This document shows, in pieces, positions 22,195 to 35,699 of a stretch of DNA of 64,000 nucleotides. This stretch comes from Eulemur rufifrons (taxonomy: Eukaryota > Chordata > Mammalia > Primates > Lemuridae): positions 53,340,001 through 53,404,000 of the forward strand of contig NC_091010.1 in NCBI RefSeq assembly GCF_041146395.1, read 5' to 3'. The position numbers were made by a program, and so were the translations under genes. The stretch's first letter is position 1. Each line of letters opens with the position of its first letter. The notes under the pieces were generated by a model, which made no database searches, had not been told where the DNA came from, and saw only the letters and a program-made list of their open reading frames with translations.

Positions 22195-24230
22195 CATCAT
22201 CTGCCAGAGAACCATGGCTTCTGGTGGAGGGTGTGCCCCTGCCAGAGTTCTCAGCTCCATAAGGCATGTGCCTCTGGAGCAGCCACATTACATTTGCATT
22301 ATTCTCAACAATTAAAATAATAATAATAAGATCAAAATGATTGCAAAAAAAAATATTATGGGGGTTTGGGAGTTCTCAGAGTATGAAAACAAGCAACAAC
22401 AAAAAGGTAGGTATAAAAGAAGAAGAAGAGGATGGATAGAAGATGTCTGGAGTCTGCCTGCTGCATTTCTTCCCTTCTCCAGAGCATATTTAAAAAATGG
22501 GAGGTGTCAGTAATGTTTGGAGATAAGTTTTATCTCTCTGAGGCACAACAGCCTCCTGGCAGCCTGTTTCACATTTCCTTCCAGAGCCCAGGACAGATGC
22601 TAATTGTCAGGCCAATGACACTGCAGATGGGCAGAGGCACACCTAGTCTTCACTGTCACATCTTTATTTTTGAAAGGTCACAGCAAGCGACATACCTTGA
22701 ACTGCATCCTGGTACTGAAATCACAAGTATCAAAGAGCTAAGATCCCTGGGAGACATCTGACCTCGCCATGGTACCATCAGTGAGCTGGGTGAGCTGGGT
22801 AAGCTGGAAGAGTTTCCAGCTAGGAGAATCATGCCAAGGTAAGAGAGCACCAATGGAAGAGACCCCAATACTACTCATCCCCCATAGGTATTTTTGTTTA
22901 TTACCACCTGAAAGGCCCAGTAAGTCCCTAATTGAGGGTAAATCCCTACCTTGAAAAGTATACAAATATTTTGGGGATGAAATAAGTGGCTTCCTCACGT
23001 AGACAGAATTGTTTGTTTGTTTGTTTGTTTTTAACTTCATTTTTTCCACCAATGACTATTTACTTTGCTGTGCTCCTTTAGTAATTGCCAGATATTGGAT
23101 TTTTGCTGGGAGTTTTGACCACCTGCATTGCTCTGTCATTTGGCATTAGTATCCACATGGCTCCCATCAGTCTGCTTTGGGACTCAGCTTGTCTACCCTG
23201 TGCTATGCGTGTCGTGTCTCTCCCAGTCCTACAAGCCCTGCTCCAGGTGCTTGGGCCCCCTCATCCAGCATGCTGGACATTTGCACATATACCACTATAA
23301 GCTTTATTATACCAAGTTCAAGCCTTGGCTTCCATTCTCTGACTTTTGGCAGGTTTTGACTTCCCCTGTGTGATCACTGTAGCTGATCAAAAAGGTCCAG
23401 TGCCACCTCTCCTCTCTTCTGTGGAAGTACTGGCACAAGGTGTAAGACTCTACTCCATTCCTAAATTTAGGATGCCTCCCTTGCCCACCACAATCCTGCT
23501 CCTTCATACCTTTCTCCTAACCTCTTTCTTCATAAGAAAATCCATTTTTATTTTTGTAACCTCTATTGGAATCAAAGTTGGAGATTCAAGCACCAGAATT
23601 TTCTGGTTTTTGAAAATACACTAAAAGAGAAAGGAGAAGCAGGTTATATGGCTTCTTACCACAATTAACCACAGAAAATTCATGTTTATCAGAGATGGAG
23701 ACCCCTAAGTACTAATACACAGAGAACAGGTATAAATAGGAACCATTTCTACAGGGCACACGAGGTATGTGATTAACACAATGTCCACAGATGCTGCTCC
23801 AGTGTTCCCAGGAAAACATGAATAGTGTGTGCAGAAGGTCATTGTAACAAGAGCAATAGGAAGATCATCTACCTGTGCAGAAGACAAAGTATGGTTCGGA
23901 CACAGGCATGCCTGAGGTCAGGGTGCACGTGCTCACATACCAGGTATCATCTCCATTACACCAATCTGGGTTATTGGTTTCTGATAGCTGTTCTGAGGTT
24001 AAACCTCCAGAAGCATTTTTGTTTCTTTAAAAATCAACCATGTGTCCTTCCTTTCTAACAGTCATTGCTCTCCAAATACAGGACCAGCTGCCTCCTGAGA
24101 CCACTTGCCTCCCAGCCATGATGGTGTCCAGTCAGAATCCAGAGGCTCCCTCATCCAGAAGCTAATGAGTGGAGGGGTCCCAGCATCCCTGAGGGCTGTG
24201 TTAGATGAACTCTAACTCTACTGTTACTTT
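22195..24230. other. Unassigned, with a (TTTG)n run
   Basis: No exon or named repeat supported. A (GTTT)n simple repeat of six units lies at 23011-23034. Short open frames on both strands at 22.4-23.6 kb look like chance. Confidence 0.4.
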
Positions 24231-24239
24231 CTCAGATGT

Positions 24240-24460
24240 CAGATTCCAAAGTAACAAAGTTGTGACTTAATAGACATATAACAACACTGTAAGCATTATG
24301 CTAGGCATGGCTATTTCCATCATTTATATGAAGAAACTGAAGCTCAGAGATATTAAATGCCTGGCCCTATGCCATGCAGATAATTAGTGGCAAAATCAGG
24401 GCCAGCACGGTATTGTCAACTTCCAGCTCAAAGCTCTGTCCTCCAGTCTTCAAGCAAAAG
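24240..24460 (-). repeat. MIR SINE, antisense
   Basis: Reverse-MIR order: 'agcattatgctaggcatgg', 'atgaagaaactgaagctcag', 'agtggcaaaatcagggccag' and 'ctcaaagctctgtcctccag'. Confidence 0.7.
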
Positions 24461-25000
24461 GCTATGTACTCAAAGCCAGGGTGCCCATAAAATAAATCCC
24501 AACAAAAAGTATCAGTGGCAGTTCTGGCTCAGTTCTGAAGGACAGGCAGGGAGGACTGGCCACAGCTTCCATGGGTCCCTTGGACTCCATGTGCGATATT
24601 TTTCTCTCAGGAACATGACCTCATGTTTGACCCAACACCATAATTTCTCAGGAAGAAAACAATGCTGAGGCCACAACCCAACCCTCAGGCCTTGGTTCCT
24701 GGGAGGTCTTCTCTGTTCAGTCACTCCATGCATCACCTCTCCTTAGCCTGGCTGGGGCTGAGGCAGGTTGGGGCTACACAAGGAGGGAAAGGACCTCCTC
24801 TTCCATTGCAAATGGTTAAAGTGTGCATTCTACAAACTAGAAAATGAGCCTGGGACAGGAGAAACCACTCACCTTTGGTACCAGTTGGGTAGAAGGCTGC
24901 TGAACTCAAGCTATGTGGACCTGGAAGACACATGGGCAACATTCCTGCCAAAAATCTACAGGACCATAGTTGCTTATCAGGGAATGGATTTCTCACTGTT

Positions 25001-25083
25001 GTCTTTCTCCTCCTACTCATTCTTATGCTTCTCTTTTCCCCTTTATTCTTCTTCCCCTTCTTGTTCTTTCTTTCTTTTTCCTG
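25001..25083. repeat. Polypyrimidine tract
   Basis: Mostly C and T on the plus strand, with only a few purines in about 80 bases. It looks like a branch of low-complexity DNA, not a splice signal in any gene that I can see. Confidence 0.75.
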
Positions 25084-25155
25084 GTAGTTTATCCCCTGCA
25101 TATAGGGTATTGATAAAGTGTTTTAAAGTATTTTGCCTTGTCACACAGATAATAA

Positions 25156-25181
25156 GAAAACAAAACAAAACAAAACAAAAT
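25156..25181. repeat. (AAAAC)n simple repeat
   Basis: About five AAAAC units in a row, ending in an A-rich stretch. Confidence 0.9.
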
Positions 25182-25321
25182 AGAACATAAGATTTTCCTA
25201 AATCTTCAAAAAGAGGGACTTAGCAAAGTGAGAGCTGCCTTGGATATGACCCCATAGTACCTTAAAGCATATAGAAGATTTTGCCCTGGATAATCTAATT
25301 GGAGGAAAAGGAAATCATATC

Positions 25322-25545
25322 AACTAAGATGTTCTGAGTGCCCTATATGCCAGACACTCTGCTAAGTATTTTACCCTTATCAGTGGTTGTCTTCCTCACA
25401 ACAACTCTACGATGTTGGTATGATCATTATGTTCCCTTTACAAAGAAGGATACCAAGGTACCTATGTCTTTGTTCAAGGCTATAAAGCACAAAGTAGAAC
25501 TAGGATTCAAACTCAAGCAGTCTCACTCAGAGGACAACCAGGTAC
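25322..25545 (-). repeat. MIR SINE, antisense
   Basis: Clear reverse-MIR wording: 'ctatatgccagacactctgc', 'cctcacaacaactctacgat', 'acaaagaaggataccaagg', 'agaactaggattcaaactc' and 'aagcagtctcactcagagg'. Confidence 0.82.
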
Positions 25546-25584
25546 AACCACCCCACACTGAAGGCTCTATGGTTATTTAACATA

Positions 25585-25715
25585 TATAGGGAATTCGTAC
25601 TCAAAAGGAGAGTTATCTGATTTGCTCAAAATCACACTGCTGATACGGAGCAGAGTCAGGATAAAACCCTAATCCTCTCCTGAGTCTGGCTCAGTGCTCC
25701 TTCCATGGCATAAAA
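25585..25715 (-). repeat. MIR fragment, antisense
   Basis: 'gctcaaaatcacactgctg', 'cagagtcaggataaaaccc' and 'ctgagtctggctcagtgctc' match the 5' half of MIR in reverse. It may be a second copy next to the one at 25322-25545, in the same orientation. Confidence 0.6.
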
Positions 25716-25874
25716 AGATCCCAGACACAAAGTTCATGTTCTTCCAAAGTGCTGAGTTATACATACAAGTCAGAAATGGACTGGAAAAATTCTTTACTTG
25801 GAGACACTATCTGAAACGTTTTTTTCAGATTAAAAAAAAAAAATGATACAGATGCAGCCGAGAAACACTGTGCA

Positions 25875-26105
25875 CCTAGTGTGGGCCAGGATTCCCTGTG
25901 CCAGTGGCTCCTATATTTTATGACATCCTCAGAACTCCCTGAGGGAGTGGGTAGAAGTATATTCCTTTTTTCACAGATGGGAAGAGAGGAGCTCACAAAA
26001 GTTAAGTGACTGATTCCAGGTCAGAGAGCGGGTGAGCAGCAGCCAAGGGCCTGGGGCCAGGTCCCCGGATGCCTGGTTCAGGCTTCTGTTCCATCTAGGA
26101 CACAG
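25875..26105 (-). repeat. MIR SINE, antisense
   Basis: 'cctcagaactccctgaggg', 'ttcacagatgggaagagagg', 'aaaagttaagtgactgattc' and 'gtccccggatgcctggttc' follow MIR in reverse. This is the third same-orientation MIR within 0.8 kb. Confidence 0.68.
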
Positions 26106-26109
26106 CAGA

Positions 26110-27872
26110 ACCATAGTACACCAGTTAAGAAGGTGTGACTGAAGACACCCCAGCAAGTAAAGTTTAATTAGGAAACTGTGTTTGAAAGAAGACTGGGGGG
26201 GCTTATAATCTGGTCTAGATACTGAACAGCAAGCAGTCCTTAACCTCATCCCTCATTATGGGATATAGATTTCTAGAATCAAGGCAAACACTAAAGCTGT
26301 TTAAACTTGAATTTCAACCACCTTGACCTTAACAGAATGAATTTATAATTTCTACAAATGTCTTACCCTTTAATAACTAATTACATAGACCTCATAAAGT
26401 GGTAAGTCTGACTCCACACTAATGAGCTGCTTTACTGCCCTTCATATAATTTTACTGTTTCCTACAAACTCATTTTGCAAAGGTAATGTTCTCCTTAAGA
26501 AAGCAGAGCCAGCTCTGAGGGTTTGCCTCCCCCTCGCCTTCTTCCTGTAGGTATGAGGGGTAGAGGGGGTATCCCAAAAATGTACAATTAAGTTACTGCA
26601 GATATGTCGACCCTTTTCAAAAAGGGGTCTAAAATTGTTTTTAAATCCAAATAAGCCTCTCCTAAAATAAAAGTGAAAATGAGGGTAAGCTGCACAGCGT
26701 GGTCCATTGTGGTGGAAATGAACTCAGCCAGCCTCTGACACACAGACTCTGTCTTCAATGGGTATGTTTCTTGGAAGATACTATCCCTTACACCATCCTA
26801 TAGACACTAGTAGCTTCAGTGAAAGTAAAACAAAATTTTATGTTGGACAAAGTGGACTAGAGCTACAACTCAACTCTTGGTTTTGAGGAGAAGGATTCTA
26901 TTGGCAGAGATCCTGAGGACATTGCCTTACTATCACTTATAACATCTATACCCATGCTCCCTGTAAGGGGTATATTTTGGTATTTTGACATAATTTAGAT
27001 TCGAGCAAACGTTCATACAATTACCTAAATAACCCTAATATTTTTAGTTGAGGCTATTACTATTAATAATAGAAGTCCATCCATCCATTCAATGATTAAG
27101 CTATAGTTTCTAGTAACCACAGTGCTAACATAACATTAAAAGTCATAGCTGTGGGCCATCTGTCAAAGCACTCACGATCAGTCACACGGTTCTGTTTTCC
27201 CACCTTCTTGTTGTCTCTCTCTCACTGTCTTTCATGTCAAGACCCATTTCCAACTCTAAGTTCTTTTACAAGAGCCTATCATGGAAGATGACTGTAAATA
27301 GGCAAGATGTGGGAGGAAATGAAGCAATAAAAGAGCAGTCATCCATTCTTGTTCTTTCATTTATTTAATCAAATTTGAATAAATGAATCCCTCACTTCAC
27401 AAGAGCCCAGGACAGTCACAGGAATGGGAACAGACTGACAGTTGAGAGACTACAGTAGAAGCCTTTAAAATGGTTCCTGTACCCCTGTTTTACTTAACAG
27501 TAAACAACTTCTCACTGGGAAATATACGTTTACATCAAACAGTCATTTGTGGGAACATAAAACTATTGGTGCTATTTCAACAGGATGGTAGAGATATACA
27601 GCGGCCCCAGTGCAATGGAGCAACTGAGTCGATGAGGTTCACCTCATCTAGGGATAGAGCCTCAGAGACTGGCATGAAATGCATTAATAATTAAACTTAA
27701 TCAATTCAACTATTCTTACTCTTCTACTATTCAAGGAACTAGCCAACTTATCTCTCCAACCAGATGGTGAGCTCAAGGGAAAGAGTGCCAACATATATTT
27801 CTTTAGATCTCCATCAATATATGCCTAGATCAAATCAGAGACAAAAAAAAAAATAATTGTTGGAACTGCTTT

Positions 27873-27907
<35 letters not shown>

Positions 27908-28880
27908 GCCAAGCTAGATTGTCATGGGAACGGGGAACAAAGAAGCCTGGACTGGAAATCAGCCTCCACATGTTCCTGGCAATCTCAGGCTCCAGCCACA
28001 GCCTCCAGCTCATTCCTTCAGATCTGACTCCATCAAATGTATCTAACTGGGTTTTCCAGGCCACCAGACAGGAAAGATACAAATTATTTTCTCATTTTGA
28101 GAGATAGAGTGATAAAGTAATAAAATGATTTTAGTCTGCAGAAAAGACAGTCACAGATACTTTCATGTTAGAATACATTTTTTCAAACATTAAAAAGCAC
28201 TTTCAAAAGTGATTCGATTTCCTCATGCTCTGTTCCAGACAATGTCACTGAGTAGGTTCCAGTGGTATCACAAATGATCAAAGAAATAAAAAAAAAAGAA
28301 AAGATACATCATGAAAATATTAACTCAAGAGTACACACTAAAATAAGTTTAACTAATCTCATTAAAATGAAATAGTACCTCAAAGTACATTATTGTACCA
28401 CCTAAAAGTGGCTCACATGCCATAGCATTACATGTACCATACTTAGAAAACATTGAGATTCATGATTTGTAAAGGTCATTGGCTCTGAATTCTCAGACTC
28501 TCTCATCTCTCAATAAGAACCCAGTGTAATAGACTCAGTCAGGCAGAATGGCTGCTAACATCTGACCAACATTTCTGGAAATCTGACTCGCCAGACACTC
28601 TGTTCTGGGGTTTCAAAAAGAAGATCAGATGATGCAAGAGCAGAAAAGCCTATGGGAACACACCCAGTCACCACAGGAGTGTGGGGAGTAGAAAGGTGGC
28701 CATAGAGGAGATGTTGAATTTGAGGATGCCTCACTGGTGGCATAGCTGGCCTTTCCAATTTTCCCTCAGGAAGAGATCAGTGCATCGGGCTTTTAGAATC
28801 ATACAACATAGTACTTGTGGAGCCCCCTTGAATTTTGCATATGCCACTTAGATGAAGATGATCAATAACGAGTATTAGAT
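26110..28880. other. Mostly unassigned; A-rich simple repeat at 27.87 kb
   Basis: No exon or named repeat supported over 2.8 kb. A poly(A)/(AAAAG)n run occupies about 27871-27906. A weak L2-like patch may lie at 27770-27830. Confidence 0.4.
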
Positions 28881-28883
28881 AAC

Positions 28884-29090
28884 TGCACTGCTCAATATGC
28901 TAGCCACTGACCACAGGTGACTATTAATACTTAAATTCAAATTAATTAAAATTAAATAAAACTAAAAATATATTCTCTGCATTGCACTAGTCAGATATCA
29001 AATGATCAATAGTCACAGAGGCCTAAAGCAGAGCGGAGGAGTATTTCCATCACTGTTGAACAGGATTGCTCTGTAGTCTCCATTGATAAA
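28884..29090. mobile_element. Non-autonomous hAT DNA transposon remnant
   Basis: 'actgcactgctcaatatgc' with 'tagccactgaccacaggtg', then 'aaattaattaaaattaaata', then 'tatttccatcactgttga' resembles a common non-autonomous hAT repeat whose consensus contains 'gtccaatacggtagccactagccacatgtggct' type wording. Both ends are degraded and the subfamily is not assigned. Confidence 0.55.
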
Positions 29091-29094
29091 CAGC

Positions 29095-30890
29095 AGAGGA
29101 GCCATGGATTGGGAGAGAACAGAGTCATGTGAGAAGGTATAGTCCGACTGAAATGGCATGCATGATCATGCACACAATCATATGATGAAGAATACGTAAG
29201 AACCGTGAGAGATCACATTTTACTGAGATACACAATTTACTGGGAAAATAAACTGCTCACCTGGAGATCATTAGCATCACAGGGCATTTTAAGCAGATAC
29301 TTGTAATGCTTGAGCTCACCACAATAGCAACAGGAGGTAACTATGAAATTATTACAGTGGTACAGTATGTACCACAGTTACTTTTATGCAATTATGATTT
29401 AATACTGCATCTTTATGTTTGTTTACATTTCTCTTGACTGCCAAGGCGCCATGTGTGGTCTGTGTGCGCATACGGTTTGATACATTTTAGCTTTCTATAA
29501 TAGATGAGTTTATATTTTATGATAGTAAATGATAAAATAAACTAGTATCTACATATATTTTATGCCTTCATGACATATATAACTTTCTCTAAATTTTTTT
29601 GCTATTTCTAGGCTATGTAGCTTGTCTGCAATTTTTTTCAAATTGTTCCAAATCTCCAAAAAAATTTCCAAGCTGCCTGTAAACTCAGATTCAATGTTTC
29701 TCCCTGAGAAGCTTCAAGCAATTATTTTTATTATTTCTCTCAAATTACTCTAATTATAATAATTAAAATAATAATGCAAGTTTCTTTTTCATGTAAATTT
29801 ATATAAATTATATAAATCTGTGAATATTAAAATGTTGAGAGACATCAATTGATTTAAATTATATAACCACTGTCTCTTATGTGCATGTGTAAACCTAGTT
29901 GACTAAAGAGGCCACTGTTCAGGAAATCAGTAACATAATAAAAGTGGTCACAAACCAACTTGGCCTAATGCACTCTCATGTACTTTGATTTGGCTGCTTG
30001 ACCAAAAGCAAGTAGATAAAGCACTCACGTTCCCCTTCTTTAAAAACAGAAGCATATTCAATAACAACCATCACGGCCTAGATAATCAAATTCTACTATA
30101 AATGAATGAATCACACACATGCACCTACTTAAATGTAAAGAAGAAGCTCCAGATGAAATTTTGGCAGGGTTGATGTCCACATAACATCTAGAAAATGAAT
30201 AAGATTGATACAATGATTCTATACCTTCCTATTCTAATCAACAAAGTAGTTCCTCAACAAAGGCCTGGTAGCTCCTTCTGTGGGCACCTCTTGAAGAGAT
30301 AGTACAAATGATCTTGCTACTTTGCAAATATACATATATCTACATATCTATGTATTTATGTATATATGTATCTGTCTATATATATATTTACTGATATATT
30401 CATTGATCTTTCACACTATGCCAGATATTATTTTAGAATCCTGGAATACTTTGATGAGCAATACAGACTCAGATACCTGTCCCTATGGAGCATGAATTCA
30501 CTATTTTTAAATTTTTTTAGGTTCACAGTGGAGAGTGATTATTCCAAGTCAATAAATATATTTCCATATATTGCTTCATGGAAATCTTCCACACATATGG
30601 CATGTTCATGAGTTGTTTTTCAATGTGAAAAGCAAGTTTTTCACTTTGATTTAAATGAAAGCCACCCTGAATTTTAAATTGCAGGGATATCTATGCATAT
30701 AGAAGTATTTTTACAATGGGGAATCATGGTTCCACAGCCATATAAGGACAACGTTATGTGTAATATGTAATATATTGTTACTGCTACACTGATGGTATAG
30801 ATCTATATGTCTTCTCTTTATTTCTAGCATACCAAGTGCACTTCACTTGGATGTCATAGGTTCTCAACATGTACAGCCTAAAAATATGAT
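29095..30890. other. Unassigned AT-rich sequence
   Basis: No exon supported. The part at 29220-29500 has the texture of an old repeat, but I cannot name it. Degenerate TA-rich simple sequence lies at 30328-30390. Confidence 0.4.
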
Positions 30891-30897
30891 ACACTGA

Positions 30898-31065
30898 TTT
30901 AGACCTGGATGACACTTTAGATAAGTTCTAGCCTATTTATGTTCACATTATAGAAAATAAAACTGAGACCAAAAACAACTTATGTGCTATGATTACATGG
31001 CTAATTTAGATAAAGAATGAGAACTAGAACCTAAGACTCCTGTGTCCCAGCAGAAAACTCTTTAA
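30898..31065 (-). repeat. Probable MIR, antisense
   Basis: 'tagaaaataaaactgagac', 'tgattacatggctaattta' and 'tgagaactagaacctaagac' fit the middle of MIR in reverse, strongly diverged. Confidence 0.5.
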
Positions 31066-31099
31066 TAAAAACAATTTCCAATTATTAAATGTCAATTAA

Positions 31100-31345
31100 A
31101 CAAGTATCAATTATTAATAACTATGTGTCAGTACTTTAGACACATACCTCACATAGTCTTAAATATTTAACAAACCAGGCAGGCATAATCCACATATTTC
31201 AAGTGCTGAAATCAAAGTACATAGAAGTTAAGTGACTTTCAGAGCACTACCACATAGCCAATAAACAGGAAATCTGAGATTCTAAACTAGGTCTGCCTGC
31301 TACCAAATTTTATGATTCATCGACTATAGTGCCCTGCTTTCCTTG
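31100..31345 (-). repeat. MIR SINE, antisense
   Basis: 'taactatgtgtcagtacttt', 'atagaagttaagtgactttc', 'ggaaatctgagattctaaac' and 'tatagtgccctgctttcc' follow MIR in reverse order. Confidence 0.6.
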
Positions 31346-31349
31346 ACAC

Positions 31350-32085
31350 ATTCCATTTCATTTATGAATACTGCCAGAACACTAATTTTAGTTACTCAGA
31401 AAGGGAAAAGAGAAACAAGATCTTGCTTAAAAAATCAAAAAACAAACAAATAAACAAAAAACCAAAAACCCCAAACAACAAAAAACTATTTCTATCTTTC
31501 CACCTAAAAATAAACCCAAAAAATCACATGGAAAGACTTTATTTGAAAGCATCAAGTCAAATGTTCATACCCAACCTCTCTACAGAATCAGATTTCTCTG
31601 TTAACTCTGAGAAGTACTCTAAGCCAGAACAGCAAATCTATTAAATGATCTGCTCAATAACCTCAATAATCACAGGTTATCTTATGCTCAATGAATCACC
31701 AGGTGCAGATTCCAGCACTACAAATGAAAGATGAGTAGGTGAGAGAACCACTAAATTACCACCTTAGGTAAATAATAACAACAATCATAATATGACAGGC
31801 ACATATTAAAATCTTATCTTTTCTACAGAGAGATGGAGTTTTCAAACTAAAGATATGTCCGGCTACCACTGTCCACTGGAAAATACCAATGATTGAGTTA
31901 CTTTAAATATTTTAAATAATTCAAATTCTTCCACCATAATCTCCCCAAGATTGAGTCGTTTGAAATATAAATTCTTCAAAATCCATTTTTTCTATATCTT
32001 GCATTAAAGCCTGAAAGGCAAGATACTCTCTAGGCTTTAGTGACAAACTAATCAGACTTTCTGTCACTGTTCTGCTCTTTATCTC
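31350..32085. other. Unassigned; A-rich patch at 31.43-31.49 kb
   Basis: An A/C-rich low-complexity stretch at 31430-31488 and otherwise unassigned AT-rich sequence. Confidence 0.4.
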
Positions 32086-32091
32086 CTTTAT

Positions 32092-32455
32092 CTCAGTTAT
32101 GGTCTATGTTTGTGTCCTCCCATATTCAAATGCTGAAATAACTACCAAGGCATTAGGAGGTGGGGACTTTGGTGGTGATCAGGTTATGAGGACAGAGCCC
32201 TCCTGGATAGGATTAGTGCCCTTATAAAAAGAGATCCCACAGAGCTGCCTTGCCCCCTCTGTGCCATGGGAGGACATAGGAAAAAGATGTCAGTCTATGA
32301 ACCAGGGAGTAGGTCCTTGTCCCGGACAGATACCAAATCTGCCAGTGCCTTGATCTTGTACTTCCCAGCCTTCAGAACTGTGAAAAATAAAGTTCTGTCA
32401 TTTGTAAGCCACCCAGTTTACGGTATTTTGTTTTAACAGCCCAGATGAAGTAACA
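32092..32455 (+). mobile_element. MLT1-type MaLR LTR
   Basis: Consensus phrases appear in order: 'ttaggaggtggggactttgg', 'atcaggttatgaggacagag', 'ggattagtgcccttataaaa', 'agtctatgaaccagggag', 'ccttgatcttgtacttccca' and 'aagccacccagtttacggt', ending 'gaagtaaca'. The full LTR length is present with no internal retroviral sequence, so this is a solo LTR. I could not confirm a 5-bp target duplication. Confidence 0.9.
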
Positions 32456-32595
32456 CAATCTCCTTGGCCAAGTCACTGAGCCTTTCTAAACCTCAGCTCT
32501 TCCCTCCACATAATGAGAATTATTAACTATAATGTCTATTCCATAAAATGGCTGAAAAATTAAATGAGATCATTCATATAAAGCAACTGAAATAT
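32456..32595 (+). repeat. MIR fragment, sense, abutting the MLT1 LTR
   Basis: 'ttggccaagtcactgagcct', 'taaacctcagctcttccc' and 'aaattaaatgagatcattca' are the right half of MIR. It begins exactly where the LTR ends, which suggests the LTR inserted into the MIR. The left MIR half was not recognised on the other side. Confidence 0.62.
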
Positions 32596-32599
32596 TTAA

Positions 32600-35500
32600 T
32601 TTTTTTAAATGGCCCAGTTTGGACCCTCAGTTTAATAGGAACATTGGATTGATACGTGGAAACTCAAGGAAGAGGCTTCATGGAAAATATCGGACATCCA
32701 CATTTTCTCATACAGACAGCACTAAAAATATAATGACATTAAGAGAAGTCAAAGAAAAGATTGGAGATGATTCTTTTTGGTGACCATTTCTTATAAATGC
32801 ACTCCCAGTGATAAACATTTAAGTTAACCCCAGTATAAAATGTGAAAATGATATACTAAGTAAGAGATACTAATACTTGCCACCTACCTAAGATTTTGGA
32901 AAAGTTATAAGCTATTGATAGCGTGGCACTATGGAACTTCTAGGAAATAAGGATATACTAAATATACACATACACATATATGCATCAGCACACTAAGTAT
33001 TACTGTACAAAATTGAATCACAGCATAGAGCATCATGCCTGAGTGGGGCAGAGCAAAGCCAACTTGCTCGTGAGAGAAATTGGGTCCACATTGTCGCCCA
33101 AAGATTCCACATGTGTTCTCCTAACTCTAGCAACAGTTCCCAATAGGTCAACTAAGGCTACAGAGTAGGGCAGTCACATCACACACATTACATCATTTGA
33201 CAAAACTGTAGTACATCTACCTGTAAAGGAAATAGGACAGAAAAAGGAAGGAGGCAAGAGAGCCACTCAGAATTTCTAAGAAAAATGATGGGCAGTTTTT
33301 CATTACCATACACTTGAATATCTAATGCACATGTTATTAAAATCAGTACTCTTCTTAGGAAAGACTCACCATTTTGAAGACGGGTCCAGTGCAGTGGATG
33401 TATTTAATCTGTGGCCTTAAAGACACTGGGAGGTTTATTTAATGAGATAGAAATCTAAGTGTAAAATTATGAGATCCCCTAAACAAGTCCTTGAGCTTGG
33501 GATTAGTGGAGGGAAGAGTGCCATACCATATATATGAACAGGACTTTGCAGTCAGATTGGACTTTTACTCATTTGAGGGTATATGATTCCCAGTAAACCA
33601 ATCCAGATAGGCATTATCCCCTTTTAAAGATGAAAAAAATCAGATTTGAATTAAAAGCAAATTGCCAAGGCCACAGACACAAATAAATTGAACTATAATT
33701 TACTTATTTTACTTTGGTTTTCATTCTGTCAGGTTTTGTTTATCAAATAAGTTTTATACACACCCCCATTTAAATATATAAATATACGAATCATATATAT
33801 ACACGTGTGTGTGTGTGTGTGTGTTTCCCAGGAAACTAGACCAGATAAAGACGTAAGGAGGGCTAGGGGAAATTGAATATCTTTGGTTTTCAAGATCTGG
33901 ATAATAACTATTTTTTTGCCACTCCCCTCAACCTATATGTAAATATTGGAAAAATAATAACCTGTTCATGTGTGTGTTGAGGGGGAGAGTTTGTGCGGCA
34001 GCAGTATCAAATATTAGGAAGTGGATCTTTTTATAGAGTGAAATACATTCAGGTACTCAAATACTTAGGGATCACCTCTATATTTACTGCATTTTCCTAG
34101 ACTTCTATGCCTGTCGCTCTCTAAATTATAATCCCAATGAGCCCCATTCTGCTTATAAACAACCAGGGATAGGCAAAGAGGGTAGAAGTTATAATATTTG
34201 AGCCAGTTCTAAATTGCTGTTATTAGTTAGCCAAAATATATACTCTTCTCAGTCTTTTAAGAAATAAACTAGATGAAAGAGTTTAATGCACAAGTGATAA
34301 TTTATAGCTTAAACAATATTATTGGTAAGTTCTTTGCTTCTTGGTCAGACAAGAGCTATATACTTGTTTTGAAAACTTTCCTTTAAAGTCAGAGACTTTC
34401 TTTGCAGAAAGAATGTTATTCAATCAGTTTAATAAGATTCAAATTCAAACTGGAGGATTAATTATAGTGGCTATGGCAGAAAAACAATAGGTAAGGTAGA
34501 AAGTGAGGGCAAAGTCTTCTGTACCTGAAGGGAAATAATTTTCTCTTCACTTATTTGATTAGTCCCATGTTAAGAACCACTATAAAATCACAGCCCATGC
34601 AATGAAGGCTGAAAGCAGAGGGAATCCTATACACGTTCTCATGACATAAACATCAATACTAAATACCTTATCATGATTTGGCTTAATGCAATTTATATTT
34701 GTGTACCAAGGGCATTCATAACAGTATGTTTAAATGTTCTTGATTGTTACTTGTAATGATCTAGAAATAAGCACAACTTGATAATGTGTACCCTTCTGGG
34801 AAGATTTTTGGCAATTAAATTTCACATGCAACCATTGTGAAAACTACCAGGCCGGATAATCACTGCATGAGACAAACAATAAAATTCTCAATTTTTTAAC
34901 TGAGTTTCCAATTTTTATTTCATTTTATATTTATCCATCCCTGGTTTCCACGGTCTCTTTCCTGCTTTATGACAGTTTGATCTTTTCACATTTTAAAATA
35001 AATGGTTTTGAGCTACTGCCATCAAAGCTGTTTCCTTATTTTGGGTGCAGGCAAGTTAATTTCTACGTGTAGCTTAAACTAGAAGAGTTTTCTCAGATTC
35101 CAGACATGTAGAATTTTCTGGAAACCCTAAAATCTTCGTGGGAAGAGCCAAAATTATTAATTTTCATTCTTAACTATCTACCTGTTTCCAGCAGAATCTC
35201 ACCCTCAAAGTCCATTGTCAACTTCCAGTAATCTACCAATATTTTCCCTGGCTCCACAAAGGGAAGGATGAGTCTTCGTGTGTGCTCTTCATTTAAGGTA
35301 GGTCAGGAAGTGTGAGAGAACAGGTGGCTGTTACCGCGATATCTGGTCTACCTAGGACTGGTCACTACTCATCCCCATAGGCGGGCACACGCAGACACGC
35401 ATGGGGTCTCTGTTGATGCTGGCCCTGTCCTGAAATATACATTGACAGGTTTTCAAACAAACATACAAAAACAAACAAACAAAAAACACAAGGAATACAC

Positions 35501-35695
35501 TAAGGGCACATATTACAGATTACCTGGAAATGTAACCCTTTCATCACTGAACCCCATACACTGTAACTTGACCCCTTCCGCCTTTTCTCTGGTCTTCAGC
35601 TCCACATACTGTGGCAAAGAAATAAACTAGATCGTCTAAATCAGGAACTGGGGATTTATTTGGAGAAAACTATTCAGTGGTGTGTTGTGCAGCCT
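32600..35695. other. Unassigned, gene-free 3 kb
   Basis: No exon, RNA gene or clear repeat. A (GT)n microsatellite lies at 33805-33824 and an A/C-rich patch at 35452-35490. The stretch at 34740-35070 is compositionally complex and could be conserved non-coding DNA. Confidence 0.4.
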
Positions 35696-35699
35696 GAAG

